From IMG/VR virus record IMGVR_UViG_3300042544_001456, positions 1 through 64,000 of that record: a stretch of DNA of 64,000 bases; one strand, written 5' to 3'. Origin of the DNA: a virus. Position numbers and translations under genes: made by a program. A model generated the notes under the pieces. That model was not told the origin of the DNA. It saw only the letters and a list, made by a program, of their open reading frames with translations, and ran no database searches. This document shows, piece after piece, positions 53,669 to 62,608 of the stretch. Position 1 is the first letter of the stretch; every line of letters begins with the position of its first letter.

Positions 53669-55479
53669 TGAGTTATAAAATTAATACAGCCGACGGTACA
53701 CTCTTAGTTGACTTGGTCGATGGACGAATAGATACCGATACAACTGACTTGGTACTAGTAGGTCGCAATTATACAGGATACGGCGAATATTTTAATGAAA
53801 ACTTTATAAAGTTATTGGAAAACTTTTCTAATTCCTCTCCACCTGCTAATCCTATTAGAGGTCAGCTATGGTATGATACATCTGAAAACAGATTAAAAAT
53901 ATTTGATGGATCTATTTTTAGATCAACTGATGCAACAATTGTTTCTGCAACTCAACCAACAATGTTAGCAGGAGACATATGGGTAGACACTAATAATAAA
54001 CAGATTTACTTTAGTGATGGAAGCAATTTAATACTAGCCGGTCCTATATACACTGATTCGCAAGGAGAATCGGGATTTAGTATAACAACTATTACAGATA
54101 ATACAGGACAACCTAGAGTTGTAGCAAGATTTTTAATCGGAAATACTACTGTCGCTATTGTTAGTAGCGAAAGTTTTACAGCAGCAACATCTATTACTAA
54201 CTTTGGAACAAGCATTCTAGCTGGTTGGAATATGAGTTCTGAGCACACAGACTTTAAATTTAACGGTCCTGCTAGCTCAACAACACAATTAATAGACAGC
54301 TTAGGAAACTTATATACTCCAAACAGTTTTTTAAAAATTGCATCTAACAATACTACTACTGGCTGGCTACATGTAAAAAATGATACAGGACTAGTTGTTG
54401 GAGACGATTCGGATTTTACTGTTAAAGTAGAAAGCAACACTGTTGTACAGAGATCTCAAATCTCTGGATCTGATTTTAAAATACAAGTGCGCCAAGGCTC
54501 GTCAAATGTTGATGCAATTAAGATAGACAACTTAAACTCAAGAATAGGTATATGGCAATCAACTCCGCAATACTCTTTAGATTTAACAGGCAGTATGAGA
54601 ATTACCGGAGACTTAATTGTAGGCGGCTCAGCATCATATTTTGATGTTACTAACATACGAGTTGAAGATAAAACAATAGAACTTGGTATAACTTCGGGTG
54701 GCACAACTTTTTCAGAAATAGAACTCGATGGTGCTGGTATAGTTGTAAAATCTGGAGTTAGCGATAAATCGTTAACATGGGACAATGCAAATAATAATTG
54801 GAATGCAACTAGTCACTTTAACATACCTACTGGATATCAATACAAAATTAATAATTCTTTAGTGTTGTCTGCTACTGCACTAGGTTCTTCGGTTACTTCG
54901 GCCCCAGGTCTAACATCTATAGGAGTTTTAACTAATTTAAATGTTGATTATATAAACTTAAACGGTGCAACAATCACTACTACAGGGTATCCATTATACA
55001 TTGTTAGCGATGGCACAGTAGTTTTTAGTGATCCGTTGTTAGCAGACGTTAAAATAACAGGGGTAGCAACACCAGATGTAAGCGATCCAGGAAGTTCTAT
55101 AGCAAATAAAACATACGTAGATGAAAAATTCCAAGATCAAAATGTATACTTAACATTTGACATTACAGGAGTAAACAATACTCAATTAGCATCATTTATA
55201 GAAGATTTAGTACCAGGTATTACTAAAAATGTTGGAGTTTATGCATACGTTCATTGCACTGCATATTCTGGAACAATCTCATACAATGGGGCCGATGGAA
55301 TTAATAAAACATTTGTTGCAGTTGATAAAAACGGTGTTGAAAATCAATCTGTTTTACAAGATGTCGGTTTTTCGGACACAGTTGAATCTGTGTCATTGAC
55401 TGTAGCTAGATCATTAAAAGTATTTCAAGTTGACGGGGCCTATCAATGGACTTATGTGTCAACTTCAGTTTATCCATAA
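53668..55479 (+). CDS. Tail fibre paralogue 2
   Basis: 603 residues. The N-terminus (GRNYTGYGEYFNENFIKLLE, then GQLWYDTSENRLKIFDG) is homologous to the neighbouring fibres. The shaft contains LDLTGSMRITGDLIVGG-type beta repeats. The C-terminal 100 residues (NVYLTFDITGVNNTQLASFI, then VGVYAYVHCTAYSGTISYNG) differ from both neighbours, so receptor specificity may differ. It overlaps the first fibre by one base (TAATG) and is probably co-translated. Host recognition is the inferred role. Confidence 0.75.
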   Translation: MSYKINTADGTLLVDLVDGRIDTDTTDLVLVGRNYTGYGEYFNENFIKLLENFSNSSPPANPIRGQLWYDTSENRLKIFDGSIFRSTDATIVSATQPTMLAGDIWVDTNNKQIYFSDGSNLILAGPIYTDSQGESGFSITTITDNTGQPRVVARFLIGNTTVAIVSSESFTAATSITNFGTSILAGWNMSSEHTDFKFNGPASSTTQLIDSLGNLYTPNSFLKIASNNTTTGWLHVKNDTGLVVGDDSDFTVKVESNTVVQRSQISGSDFKIQVRQGSSNVDAIKIDNLNSRIGIWQSTPQYSLDLTGSMRITGDLIVGGSASYFDVTNIRVEDKTIELGITSGGTTFSEIELDGAGIVVKSGVSDKSLTWDNANNNWNATSHFNIPTGYQYKINNSLVLSATALGSSVTSAPGLTSIGVLTNLNVDYINLNGATITTTGYPLYIVSDGTVVFSDPLLADVKITGVATPDVSDPGSSIANKTYVDEKFQDQNVYLTFDITGVNNTQLASFIEDLVPGITKNVGVYAYVHCTAYSGTISYNGADGINKTFVAVDKNGVENQSVLQDVGFSDTVESVSLTVARSLKVFQVDGAYQWTYVSTSVYP

Positions 55480-55482
55480 TGC

Positions 55483-55490
55483 GATAAATA
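55483..55490 (+). promoter_or_regulatory. Late promoter (GATAAATA) of the third fibre
   Basis: GATAAATA just after the stop of the second fibre and 27 bases upstream of the ATG at 55518, followed by AGGGG. Confidence 0.6.
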
Positions 55491-55517
55491 ACATAAAGCA
55501 CTAGGGGTTCTTCCATA

Positions 55518-57008
55518 ATGGCATACATTATTAACAAATATAACGGTACAGTACAAACAACAGTTGACGATGGTACAGTAAATACATCAACTGAATTAAA
55601 ATTCATCGGCAAAAACTATGCTGGGTACGGTGAAGCTCAAAATGAAAACTTTATGTTTTTATTAGAAAATTTTGCAGGATCATCTGCTCCACCAAAACCA
55701 GTTTCTGGAATGATCTGGTTTGACACCTCCGTAAGTAAATTAAAAGTCTACGATGGAACAAAATGGAAAACTACAGGTGGTACAGAAATAAGTGCGACAC
55801 AACCATCTGGATTTGTTGAGGGCGAGTTTTGGTGGAATAATTCAACAGAACAACTATATGTAAAAAATTCATTAAATGAATGGATATTAGTTGGACCACA
55901 AACAGCACCGGGTGTTGGCGAAACACAAATGAAAAGTATAACGCTAACAGACACTGGAGCCGCATCACACAACGTAATTACGGGCACCATTAACGATACA
56001 GTTGTTTTTGTTATTAGTAAAGATGCCGACTTTACCAACTCAACTGGCACTGCTATAACAGGCTTTGATGTAATTAAGCAAGGTGTTACATTAATAGACA
56101 CAAGAGCAAGCACCGCAGGGGTCACATCATCAAATTATAGATTTTGGGGAACAGCATCAAATGCTGTAAAACTAAACGGAAGAGCAGCATCGGATTACCT
56201 AACTACTGACAACACATCGTTTGCTAGCGTAGTAAGTTTTGATGACAGCGGTATCACACTCGGAAGTGATAACGATTTAATTATTAATATAGATACTGAC
56301 TTACAAACTCCGGTTATAAAGTTAGTTAGAAATTTATTAAGAATTAAAAATGCAAGCAATAGCTTAATATCCTATATTGACAGTACAGGTATACATCCAG
56401 GTGCAACAAATACTTTTGACTTAGGAAAGTCTTCCGAAAAGTGGCAAACTGTATATGCAACTACTTTTAATGGAATTGCAACACAAGCTGATACATTAAA
56501 GGTAGGTTCATCTTACAAAACTGCATCTGTATCTGCAACAGCAGATACTGTTGCATCTAGAACAGCAGCAAATGAAACAATTGGCGGCCAAACTATCACA
56601 GCTGGTGCATTAAAGGCAACTTTCTTTGTAGGAACAGCCACAGTTGCACAATATGCCGACTTAGCTGAAAAGTATACAGTTGAATTTTCACATCCAGTTG
56701 GAACTGCAATGGCAGTTTCTTATAACGGTGAGCATGAAACATGCCCTGCAAACTCAAGTAATGTTTGTATAGGTGTCATATCAGAAAAACCGGCGTATTT
56801 AATGAATTCTCATATCGACGGGCAAGCTATTGCTCTTAAAGGAAGAGTTCCGGTTAGAATAACTGGTCCTGTAAAAAAAGGACAAGCAGTATATGCATGG
56901 CAAGACGGAGTTTGCTCAACATTAGCAACTAACGGATTAGTTGGTGTTGCACTAGAGACTAATGAATCGAATGAAGAAAAGCTAGTTGAATGCGTTTTAA
57001 AGGTATAA
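55518..57008 (+). CDS. Tail fibre paralogue 3
   Basis: 496 residues. Attachment module as in the two previous genes (GKNYAGYGEAQNENFMFLLE, then GMIWFDTSVSKLKVYDG). The C-terminal 130 residues contain QYADLAEKYTVEFSHPVGTA, then VCIGVISEKPAYLMNSHIDG, GRVPVRITGPVKKGQAVYAW. I recognise this closing domain from other marine phage fibres, where it is a shared tip or chaperone-like domain, without a sure name. Shaft residues are Thr/Ala-rich. It has a dedicated late promoter, so it may be made in a different amount from its paralogues. Confidence 0.75.
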   Translation: MAYIINKYNGTVQTTVDDGTVNTSTELKFIGKNYAGYGEAQNENFMFLLENFAGSSAPPKPVSGMIWFDTSVSKLKVYDGTKWKTTGGTEISATQPSGFVEGEFWWNNSTEQLYVKNSLNEWILVGPQTAPGVGETQMKSITLTDTGAASHNVITGTINDTVVFVISKDADFTNSTGTAITGFDVIKQGVTLIDTRASTAGVTSSNYRFWGTASNAVKLNGRAASDYLTTDNTSFASVVSFDDSGITLGSDNDLIINIDTDLQTPVIKLVRNLLRIKNASNSLISYIDSTGIHPGATNTFDLGKSSEKWQTVYATTFNGIATQADTLKVGSSYKTASVSATADTVASRTAANETIGGQTITAGALKATFFVGTATVAQYADLAEKYTVEFSHPVGTAMAVSYNGEHETCPANSSNVCIGVISEKPAYLMNSHIDGQAIALKGRVPVRITGPVKKGQAVYAWQDGVCSTLATNGLVGVALETNESNEEKLVECVLKV

Positions 57009-57011
57009 ATA
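57004..57011 (+). promoter_or_regulatory. Late promoter, exact T4 consensus (TATAAATA)
   Basis: TATAAATA overlapping the stop of the third fibre, 25 bases upstream of the ATG at 57037, followed by AGAGG. Confidence 0.7.
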
Positions 57012-57036
57012 AAACTATAAGTTTAAGAGGTATTTA

Positions 57037-57954
57037 ATGGCACGTAACATTGAGGCAAGTCGCTATAACAGTATGCAAGCAAAAATACGAACCATTTTAG
57101 GTAATGGTTCGGGGGAGTTTGGTTACGGACAAGCCTTGTCGAGTCGACAAGTAAGAAACACGCCGCCTGTTGACATAGTTGAAGCTCAACATATTAATAA
57201 TTTAAAATCCGACATCAATATAGCAAAAGTTCATCAAACAAACATATCTACCACAGTGCCAACAGTTGCAGCAACAGATCAAATAACTGAAGCAGTGTAT
57301 GCCGCATACGAATCAGAAGTTGATACTGTATATGCTGCAAAAAATTCAGTACATCCTAGTAGAGTAACAGCAGAATCGAAAGCAAGCAGTGTAAGATCGT
57401 CTCCTTGGGGAACCTCGGGCCCAATCATGCATGAGTTTACAGTTACATTTCCAGGCGGTTATCAAACAACTAACACTTCTGGAAACAATGTGTTATCTAC
57501 TGGAGTTGATCATAGAAGACACTTTTTTAATGGTGGCGGCGAAATAAGATTTGCAGCTTCGGCAACCGGAGGGTCGGGTGTTAAGTTTAATGACTGGGTT
57601 ACTATGCTATCAAACATGGGCACAGTAAAATTTAACTACACCACTGCAATAGCAACAGGATCTGGTACATCTTTCAATTTAGGAAACTTTGACTTAACGT
57701 CAACATATCAAACAGTATTTGAAAAATATGGTTCTGGTTTATATTCTCAAAACTATATAAGAATTCGAGCCAAAGGTGCTCAAAACGCAAATGTTATAAC
57801 ATTTTTAGTTATTTTTGACGATGCAAATGTAGGCGGTCTTGACGAACAAGTAGTAGGAACAATTACTAGTACAATTACTCAATTACGACCTACAGGTAAT
57901 TATGTTAGTGTTCCAACACCTACATATCAAACAACTATCAATTTGTCAAGCTAA
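57037..57954 (+). CDS. Virion protein, tandem paralogue A
   Basis: 305 residues. It shares with the next gene the block HFFNGGGEIRFAASATGGSG, then NDWVTMLSNMGTVKF, and a C-terminal region around DDANVGGLDEQVVGTITSTI. The N-terminus (ASRYNSMQAKIRTILGNGSG) is helical and probably packs against a partner. The rest is strand-rich. Late promoter and position after the fibre genes suggest a tail fibre tip, chaperone or decoration protein. No family name is known to me. The paralogue pair shows about the same length and order. Confidence 0.65.
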   Translation: MARNIEASRYNSMQAKIRTILGNGSGEFGYGQALSSRQVRNTPPVDIVEAQHINNLKSDINIAKVHQTNISTTVPTVAATDQITEAVYAAYESEVDTVYAAKNSVHPSRVTAESKASSVRSSPWGTSGPIMHEFTVTFPGGYQTTNTSGNNVLSTGVDHRRHFFNGGGEIRFAASATGGSGVKFNDWVTMLSNMGTVKFNYTTAIATGSGTSFNLGNFDLTSTYQTVFEKYGSGLYSQNYIRIRAKGAQNANVITFLVIFDDANVGGLDEQVVGTITSTITQLRPTGNYVSVPTPTYQTTINLSS

Positions 57955-57958
57955 TTTA

Positions 57959-57990
57959 AATAGCAATTTATTTTAATAAATAATGCTATT
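57959..57990 (+). promoter_or_regulatory. Hairpin with embedded late promoter (AATAAATA)
   Basis: AATAGCA (57959-57965) pairs with TGCTATT (57984-57990), and TTTATT (57967-57972) pairs with AATAAA (57975-57980). The late promoter AATAAATA (57975-57982) is the inner right arm of this hairpin. An AGGAG site follows, then the ATG at 58002. Confidence 0.5.
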
Positions 57991-58001
57991 AGGAGAGTTT
58001 A

Positions 58002-59006
58002 ATGCCGTTAGTAGGTGATTCTATTACTGCCGCACAATATAACAATGTGAGAACATCTCTAGCATCTGTTTATTCTACATTGTATGGACAAACTATGCGA
58101 TCATCGGCAGTTACCGCATCGGTTAATTCTGTTACATCACAACAAATGCTTAACTTATTTTTAGATGCACAAGGTGCATATGTGCATCAACAAGGAGCAA
58201 TTAGTACAGCTATAGCTGTACCTCCTTCTGGACAAACTATTGGAGCAGACACATCGCAAACGTTTAACCAATCAACTGGGGCAAAAGCAACTCCGGCAGA
58301 TGGAACAAAACAAGGTGTAAATGATTATTCGACGTTAATTACTAATATTTCAAATTTTAATCCGAGCACAACAGCATTTCCGATAGGAAATTTTACACTT
58401 GGAACTGCTACAAGTAGTGCAAGAAGCACTTCGTGGGGTGGGTCAGCAGATGTTGCTAAGTCAATCTATCATGTAATTACTGTAACTTTTTCAAGTTCAA
58501 CCGTAATGAACTGTTTTTTTAATGCTGGCGGAGAAATAAGATTTTCTAGTACACTTACCGGAGGTTCGGGTTCGAAGTCTACTGATTGGGCATCTTTGTT
58601 GTCAGCTATGGGAACAGTAAGATTTGGAAAATATGCATTAACAGCAAGTTCGGGTACACCAACTCCGTCTGGCTCGGGCGGAAGTGGATACGATAGCTTA
58701 ACATCTTCATACCGTCAACTATTTATTAAAGCCGGTTCTGGGTTATATGCAAGTAACGATTATATTATAGAAGGCAGAACAGTTAGTAGCACAGTGTTAC
58801 GCTTTAGAATCTCGTTAAACGACGACAACACTGGAGTATCGGTAGACGAATCAGTCAACGGTACGGTTACTAGTAGCGTTAATACATTTCAACCCGATAG
58901 TTCTTTTGTATACAATACTGTCACATATACAGCAGTTAGCATAGCTGCACCGACAATTGCAACAGCAGTTGCTATGACAGCGGATAATGCTAGCCCACCA
59001 GCATAA
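58002..59006 (+). CDS. Virion protein, tandem paralogue B
   Basis: 334 residues. It is paralogous to 57037-57954: FFNAGGEIRFSSTLTGGSGS, then TDWASLLSAMGTVRF, and DDNTGVSVDESVNGTVTSSV near the end. It starts MPLVGDSITAAQYNNVRTSL. The Ser/Gly/Thr-rich loop TPTPSGSGGSGYDSL lies before the shared C-terminal block. Function unknown; a virion surface role is inferred from late expression and company. Confidence 0.65.
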   Translation: MPLVGDSITAAQYNNVRTSLASVYSTLYGQTMRSSAVTASVNSVTSQQMLNLFLDAQGAYVHQQGAISTAIAVPPSGQTIGADTSQTFNQSTGAKATPADGTKQGVNDYSTLITNISNFNPSTTAFPIGNFTLGTATSSARSTSWGGSADVAKSIYHVITVTFSSSTVMNCFFNAGGEIRFSSTLTGGSGSKSTDWASLLSAMGTVRFGKYALTASSGTPTPSGSGGSGYDSLTSSYRQLFIKAGSGLYASNDYIIEGRTVSSTVLRFRISLNDDNTGVSVDESVNGTVTSSVNTFQPDSSFVYNTVTYTAVSIAAPTIATAVAMTADNASPPA

Positions 59007-59013
59007 ATTTACA

Positions 59014-59042
59014 TTGACTTTTTTAAAAAAATATTGTATCAT
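59014..59042 (+). promoter_or_regulatory. Sigma70-like promoter of the accessory operon
   Basis: TTGACT (59014-59019), a 17-base spacer of A/T and TATCAT (59037-59042), 24 bases upstream of the ATG at 59067. It belongs to the non-late promoter class. Confidence 0.65.
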
Positions 59043-59056
59043 TAAAAGATACAATA
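59032..59056 (+). promoter_or_regulatory. Inverted repeat overlapping the -10 box
   Basis: TATTGTATC (59032-59040) and GATACAATA (59048-59056) are exact complements with a 7-base gap. The left arm covers most of the -10 and the right arm lies just before AGGAG. It could be an operator, a leader hairpin or the terminator of the upstream gene. Confidence 0.5.
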
Positions 59057-59066
59057 GGAGTTTTCT

Positions 59067-59414
59067 ATGGATGAACGTTTAGAAAAAGCACTTGATTTTA
59101 GTAATTACATGATTACTCTTGAAAATCAAAAAAGAATTTTAAAAGAACAGTATCAAGACAATATTATATTTTATTTTAGTGGCGGTAGGTTTACAGTAAC
59201 TCAACAATTGTTAAGCTTTTGTCAAAGTTTGAAACAATTGAATCAAAACAACACTATTTTGATAGATGACAACGACATTCCTATCGAGGTCGAAGATCTT
59301 GAAAAGTTTACAAGCGATATTGTTAATGTTTACTGGAAAGCTGCCAATACTTATCTAGTTGCATACAATAAGTTACGAAGCAATAGAAGTATTGAAGGTA
59401 TTATTGATTTATGA
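59067..59414 (+). CDS. Small conserved helical protein, first gene of the accessory operon
   Basis: 115 residues, helical, no signal peptide. It starts MDERLEKALDFSNYMITLEN and contains VTQQLLSFCQSLKQLNQNNT and DDNDIPIEVEDLEKF. I recall similar short proteins as conserved hypotheticals in marine T4-like phages, with no known role. It overlaps the next gene by 4 bases (ATGA). An AGGAG site follows a sigma70-like promoter, so it is probably made before the virion proteins. Confidence 0.65.
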   Translation: MDERLEKALDFSNYMITLENQKRILKEQYQDNIIFYFSGGRFTVTQQLLSFCQSLKQLNQNNTILIDDNDIPIEVEDLEKFTSDIVNVYWKAANTYLVAYNKLRSNRSIEGIIDL

Positions 59415-60259
59415 CTAGCGGAGCATTATTAATAGCAAGAAATAATAGCGAAGTAGATTATACAAAACAAGCGGTTTATGCTGCAAATCGTATTAAAAAA
59501 TATTTAAATTTACCTGTTAGCATTATTACAGACAATGCAGCGTATTTAAAAAAATCGTTTAGCAATTACAAAACAATCTTTGATCAAGTTATCGAAATAA
59601 AAAACGAAAAAACGATTCAATATAAAAAATACAATGACGGGATTTATGTAAGAAAAAATTTAGAGTATAAAAATGATTCTAGAAGTCGTGCATATGATCT
59701 GTCTCCGTACGACGAAACTATTTTACTTGATACAGATTTTATAATTTCTAACGCAGACTTACTAAACTGTTTCAATCAACCTCACGATTTAATGATGTAC
59801 AAAGACGCAGTTGAATTGTCAGGATGGAGAGATGTTAGTGAATTTTCTAAAATTAGTGAAACAGGCCCTAACTTTTATTGGGCAACTGTAGTTTTTTTTA
59901 GAAAAACAGAAAAAAATAAAATATTTTTTAATTTAATTCAGCACATACAAGAAAATTGGTATCATTACAAAAACATTTATCAGTTGCCTTATGCTACGTT
60001 TAGGAATGACTATGCATTTAGTATAGCTGTACATGTTATGAATGGATATAAATCAGGAAACTTTGTAAAAAGTTTACCAGGCACTATGTATTATACACTT
60101 GACAGAGATTTGATTCTTGAAATTAAAGACGAGGAGTTTTTATTTTTAGTCGAAAACAATAAAAGTTCGACTAATTATTTTCCTGTTAAGATTAAACAAA
60201 GTAATGTACACATAATGAATAAGATAAACTTAAATAGGATTATCGACAATGAGTCTTAA
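59411..60259 (+). CDS. Glycosyltransferase-like protein (GT8-like), copy 1
   Basis: 282 residues. The DxD-type metal site is DETILLDTDFIIS (Asp107-Thr-Asp109), preceded by PVSIITDNAAYLKKSF. The pattern SRAYDLSPYDETILLDTDF is that of GT8-like GT-A enzymes, which use nucleotide sugars. FYWATVVFFRKTEKNKIFFN and later His-containing segments fit too. It is a distant paralogue of the next gene. No signal or membrane segment, so it acts in the cytosol. Acceptor unknown: host lipopolysaccharide, virion protein or DNA base are all possible. Confidence 0.6.
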   Translation: MTSGALLIARNNSEVDYTKQAVYAANRIKKYLNLPVSIITDNAAYLKKSFSNYKTIFDQVIEIKNEKTIQYKKYNDGIYVRKNLEYKNDSRSRAYDLSPYDETILLDTDFIISNADLLNCFNQPHDLMMYKDAVELSGWRDVSEFSKISETGPNFYWATVVFFRKTEKNKIFFNLIQHIQENWYHYKNIYQLPYATFRNDYAFSIAVHVMNGYKSGNFVKSLPGTMYYTLDRDLILEIKDEEFLFLVENNKSSTNYFPVKIKQSNVHIMNKINLNRIIDNES

Positions 60260-61091
60260 TTTTACTATTTTAGCACAAAACAGTGAGCATAATTATGTTA
60301 AACAGGCATACTTAGCAGCATTAAGCATACGATCAACAAATCCAGATAGCAAAATCTGCTTAATTACTAACGATAGCATTGATACTAAAACAAAGTCTGT
60401 TTTTGATGACATAGTTAATATTCCTTGGGAAGATACTGCACAATCATCAAGCTGGAAAATAGAAAATAGATGGAAAATATATCATGCTACTCCATATTCT
60501 CGCACAATAGTTCTTGATTCTGATGTATTAGTATTAGAAAACATAAGTCATTGGTGGGACTTTTTAAAAGGATACAATGTATTTTTTACAAAAAAAGTTA
60601 TCACTTATCGCGGCGACGAAATTACCAGTCCTTATTATCGTAAAGCCTTTATAAATCATAATTTGCCAAACTTGTATAGTGCATTTAACTATTTTGAAAA
60701 AAGTGACGAAGCACATAACTTTTACAAGTGGTTAGAATTAGTGATGAACAATTGGGAATTATTTTATGGACAATACGCCGGCGGAAAATATTTTCAAAAA
60801 TTTCCTAGTGTTGATTTAAGTGCAGCAATTGTAACAAAGATTTTGAATTGCGAAAATAAAATAGCTAGTCCGAATACTAGTTATCCGTACTTCGTTCACA
60901 TGAAAGCTAGGTGTCAAGATTGGAAATTAATTCAGACTGACCGATGGCAAGACAAAGTTGGCGTGTATTTAGATAAAAATTTAAACTTAAAAATTGGTAA
61001 TTACAAGCAATCGGGTATATTTCATTATACAGAAAAAGATTTTGCTTCGGACGAAATAATATCTATATACGAAAAGTTTTTAGGAATATAG
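60249..61091 (+). CDS. Glycosyltransferase-like protein (GT8-like), copy 2
   Basis: 280 residues. It opens with LAQNSEHNYVKQAYLAALSI and KICLITND, then has the metal site SRTIVLDSDVLVLENI (Asp90-Ser-Asp92). Later it contains YSAFNYFEKSDEAHNFYKWL and a C-terminal His-rich segment (PYFVHMKAR, GIFHYTEKD). These are hallmarks of GT8-like enzymes. It overlaps the first copy by 11 bases. The pair probably arose by duplication, as order of motifs is the same. The acceptor is unknown. Confidence 0.6.
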   Translation: MSLNFTILAQNSEHNYVKQAYLAALSIRSTNPDSKICLITNDSIDTKTKSVFDDIVNIPWEDTAQSSSWKIENRWKIYHATPYSRTIVLDSDVLVLENISHWWDFLKGYNVFFTKKVITYRGDEITSPYYRKAFINHNLPNLYSAFNYFEKSDEAHNFYKWLELVMNNWELFYGQYAGGKYFQKFPSVDLSAAIVTKILNCENKIASPNTSYPYFVHMKARCQDWKLIQTDRWQDKVGVYLDKNLNLKIGNYKQSGIFHYTEKDFASDEIISIYEKFLGI

Positions 61092-61092
61092 C

Positions 61093-61686
61093 GTGAACAC
61101 AGATAATCTATATGTTTCAAACAAAAAATTTGTTTATTTTGACGATTTGGGAAATTTACTCTCAGTAGGAAATTCTAACGACAGCGAAGGATTGTATATT
61201 GAGGTAGACGTTGACGAAGTTTATAATTTAATCACAGGTCAGGAACAGTTTCACACTTATCAAGTAATCTTTGATACAATAAAAAAGAACTATATATTAA
61301 AGCATAGATTTAACAACGAAGAAGTTGTCTTTGATATTAATACACAGGTACATAAAATACCAGAATATAAGAGTAGTTCTAGGCCAGACTTAACTATAGT
61401 ACAAGACATTGAAAATAAAAAATGGGTTTTTAAACTAGATGAGTCTATAAAAGAAAACTTAAAAACAAAAAAAGTATCTTTAGACAGACCCTTAATGTTT
61501 AGCATTACTAGATTTAATGATCCGCATCAATTGGAAAGATGCATTATTGTTAATTTAACAGATTTAATTTACAATGACTATGAAATTTTATTTGAAAATC
61601 AAATAGAACACACTGTTGGATTATTAAGTGTATATACTATTAAACGACTTGAAACATATTATCACGAGGTTATTAATGGGAAATAA
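61093..61686 (+). CDS. Unknown protein between glycosyltransferase genes
   Basis: 197 residues from a GTG start, one base after the preceding stop. The sequence is strand-rich in the first half (KKFVYFDDLGNLLSVGNSND) and has TIVQDIENKKWVFKLDESIK and SLDRPLMFSITRFNDPHQLE. No motif recognised. Its place within the operon suggests a helper of the glycosyltransferases or the radical SAM enzyme. Overlaps the start of the next gene by 11 bases. Confidence 0.5.
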   Translation: MNTDNLYVSNKKFVYFDDLGNLLSVGNSNDSEGLYIEVDVDEVYNLITGQEQFHTYQVIFDTIKKNYILKHRFNNEEVVFDINTQVHKIPEYKSSSRPDLTIVQDIENKKWVFKLDESIKENLKTKKVSLDRPLMFSITRFNDPHQLERCIIVNLTDLIYNDYEILFENQIEHTVGLLSVYTIKRLETYYHEVINGK

Positions 61687-62608
61687 ATTTAGAGTTCTTG
61701 ATTACGACATTATATACTTAAGTTATGATGAACCTAATGCAGAAAAAAATTATGCAGACTTGTGCAAAAAAATTCCATGGGCAAAACGTGTTCACGGAGT
61801 CAAAGGCTCAGATGCAGCACATAAGGCATGTGCTAAACTCTCTGAAACGGATAGATTTATCACCGTTGACGGCGACAACACTATTAAATCGGAGTTTTTA
61901 ACAAAGGAGTTTGACTTTGATGAAAATAAAGATTTAGAAAAGTGCGTTATTAGTTGGACTGCTCGAAATACTATTAATGGTCTTATGTACGGAAACGGCG
62001 GCCTTAAATGCTGGCCAAAAGAATACGTTCTTAACATGAAAACTCATGAAAATGCAGACCCAAACAACCCTCACGCACAAGTAGATTTTTGTTGGGATGT
62101 AGAATACATTCAAATGAATAGCTGTTACAGTGAAATTTTTAATAACGCAACTCCACAACAAGCATGGCGTGCAGGTTTTCGCGAAGGCGTTAAAATGTCG
62201 CTCGACCGCGGCATTAAGCCATCGATAGAAGATTTTAAAAAGAACCATTGGAAAAATTTACACAGACTTTATATTTGGTTAATGATAGGTGCTGATGTAG
62301 AAAACGGTATGTGGGCTATTTACGGTGCTCGAGAAGGATTACATAAGACAATGTTATCCGATTGGGATTATGTAAATGTTAGAGACTTTGACTGGCTTAA
62401 TGATTACTGGAACAATACTGTTACTAAAAATGTCAATGAAGAAAACATTATCCGTAAATGCGAGGACTTAGCTGATGCACTTATTCCGGTGTTGGATTTA
62501 CCTATTGCGGCTTATCCACTAGAAGCAGAACAAAGTAAGTTTTTTAAAACAGTATATCAAAATCCTGCAAGGACATTCGATCAACAATTTATAGATAGAG
62601 AACAATGA
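61676..62608 (+). CDS. Glycosyltransferase-like protein (GT-A fold)
   Basis: 310 residues from the ATG at 61676 (GAGG site); the upstream reading to 61628 lies in the previous gene. Motifs: VLDYDIIYLSYDEPNAEKNY, SDAAHKACAKL and RFITVDGDNTI, with the Asp-Gly-Asp metal site at 65-67. GMWAIYGAREGLH occurs near 220. A GT2-like GT-A enzyme is likely. It overlaps the radical SAM gene by 4 bases (ATGA). Third glycosyltransferase of the cassette; its substrate is unknown. Confidence 0.55.
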   Translation: MGNKFRVLDYDIIYLSYDEPNAEKNYADLCKKIPWAKRVHGVKGSDAAHKACAKLSETDRFITVDGDNTIKSEFLTKEFDFDENKDLEKCVISWTARNTINGLMYGNGGLKCWPKEYVLNMKTHENADPNNPHAQVDFCWDVEYIQMNSCYSEIFNNATPQQAWRAGFREGVKMSLDRGIKPSIEDFKKNHWKNLHRLYIWLMIGADVENGMWAIYGAREGLHKTMLSDWDYVNVRDFDWLNDYWNNTVTKNVNEENIIRKCEDLADALIPVLDLPIAAYPLEAEQSKFFKTVYQNPARTFDQQFIDREQ

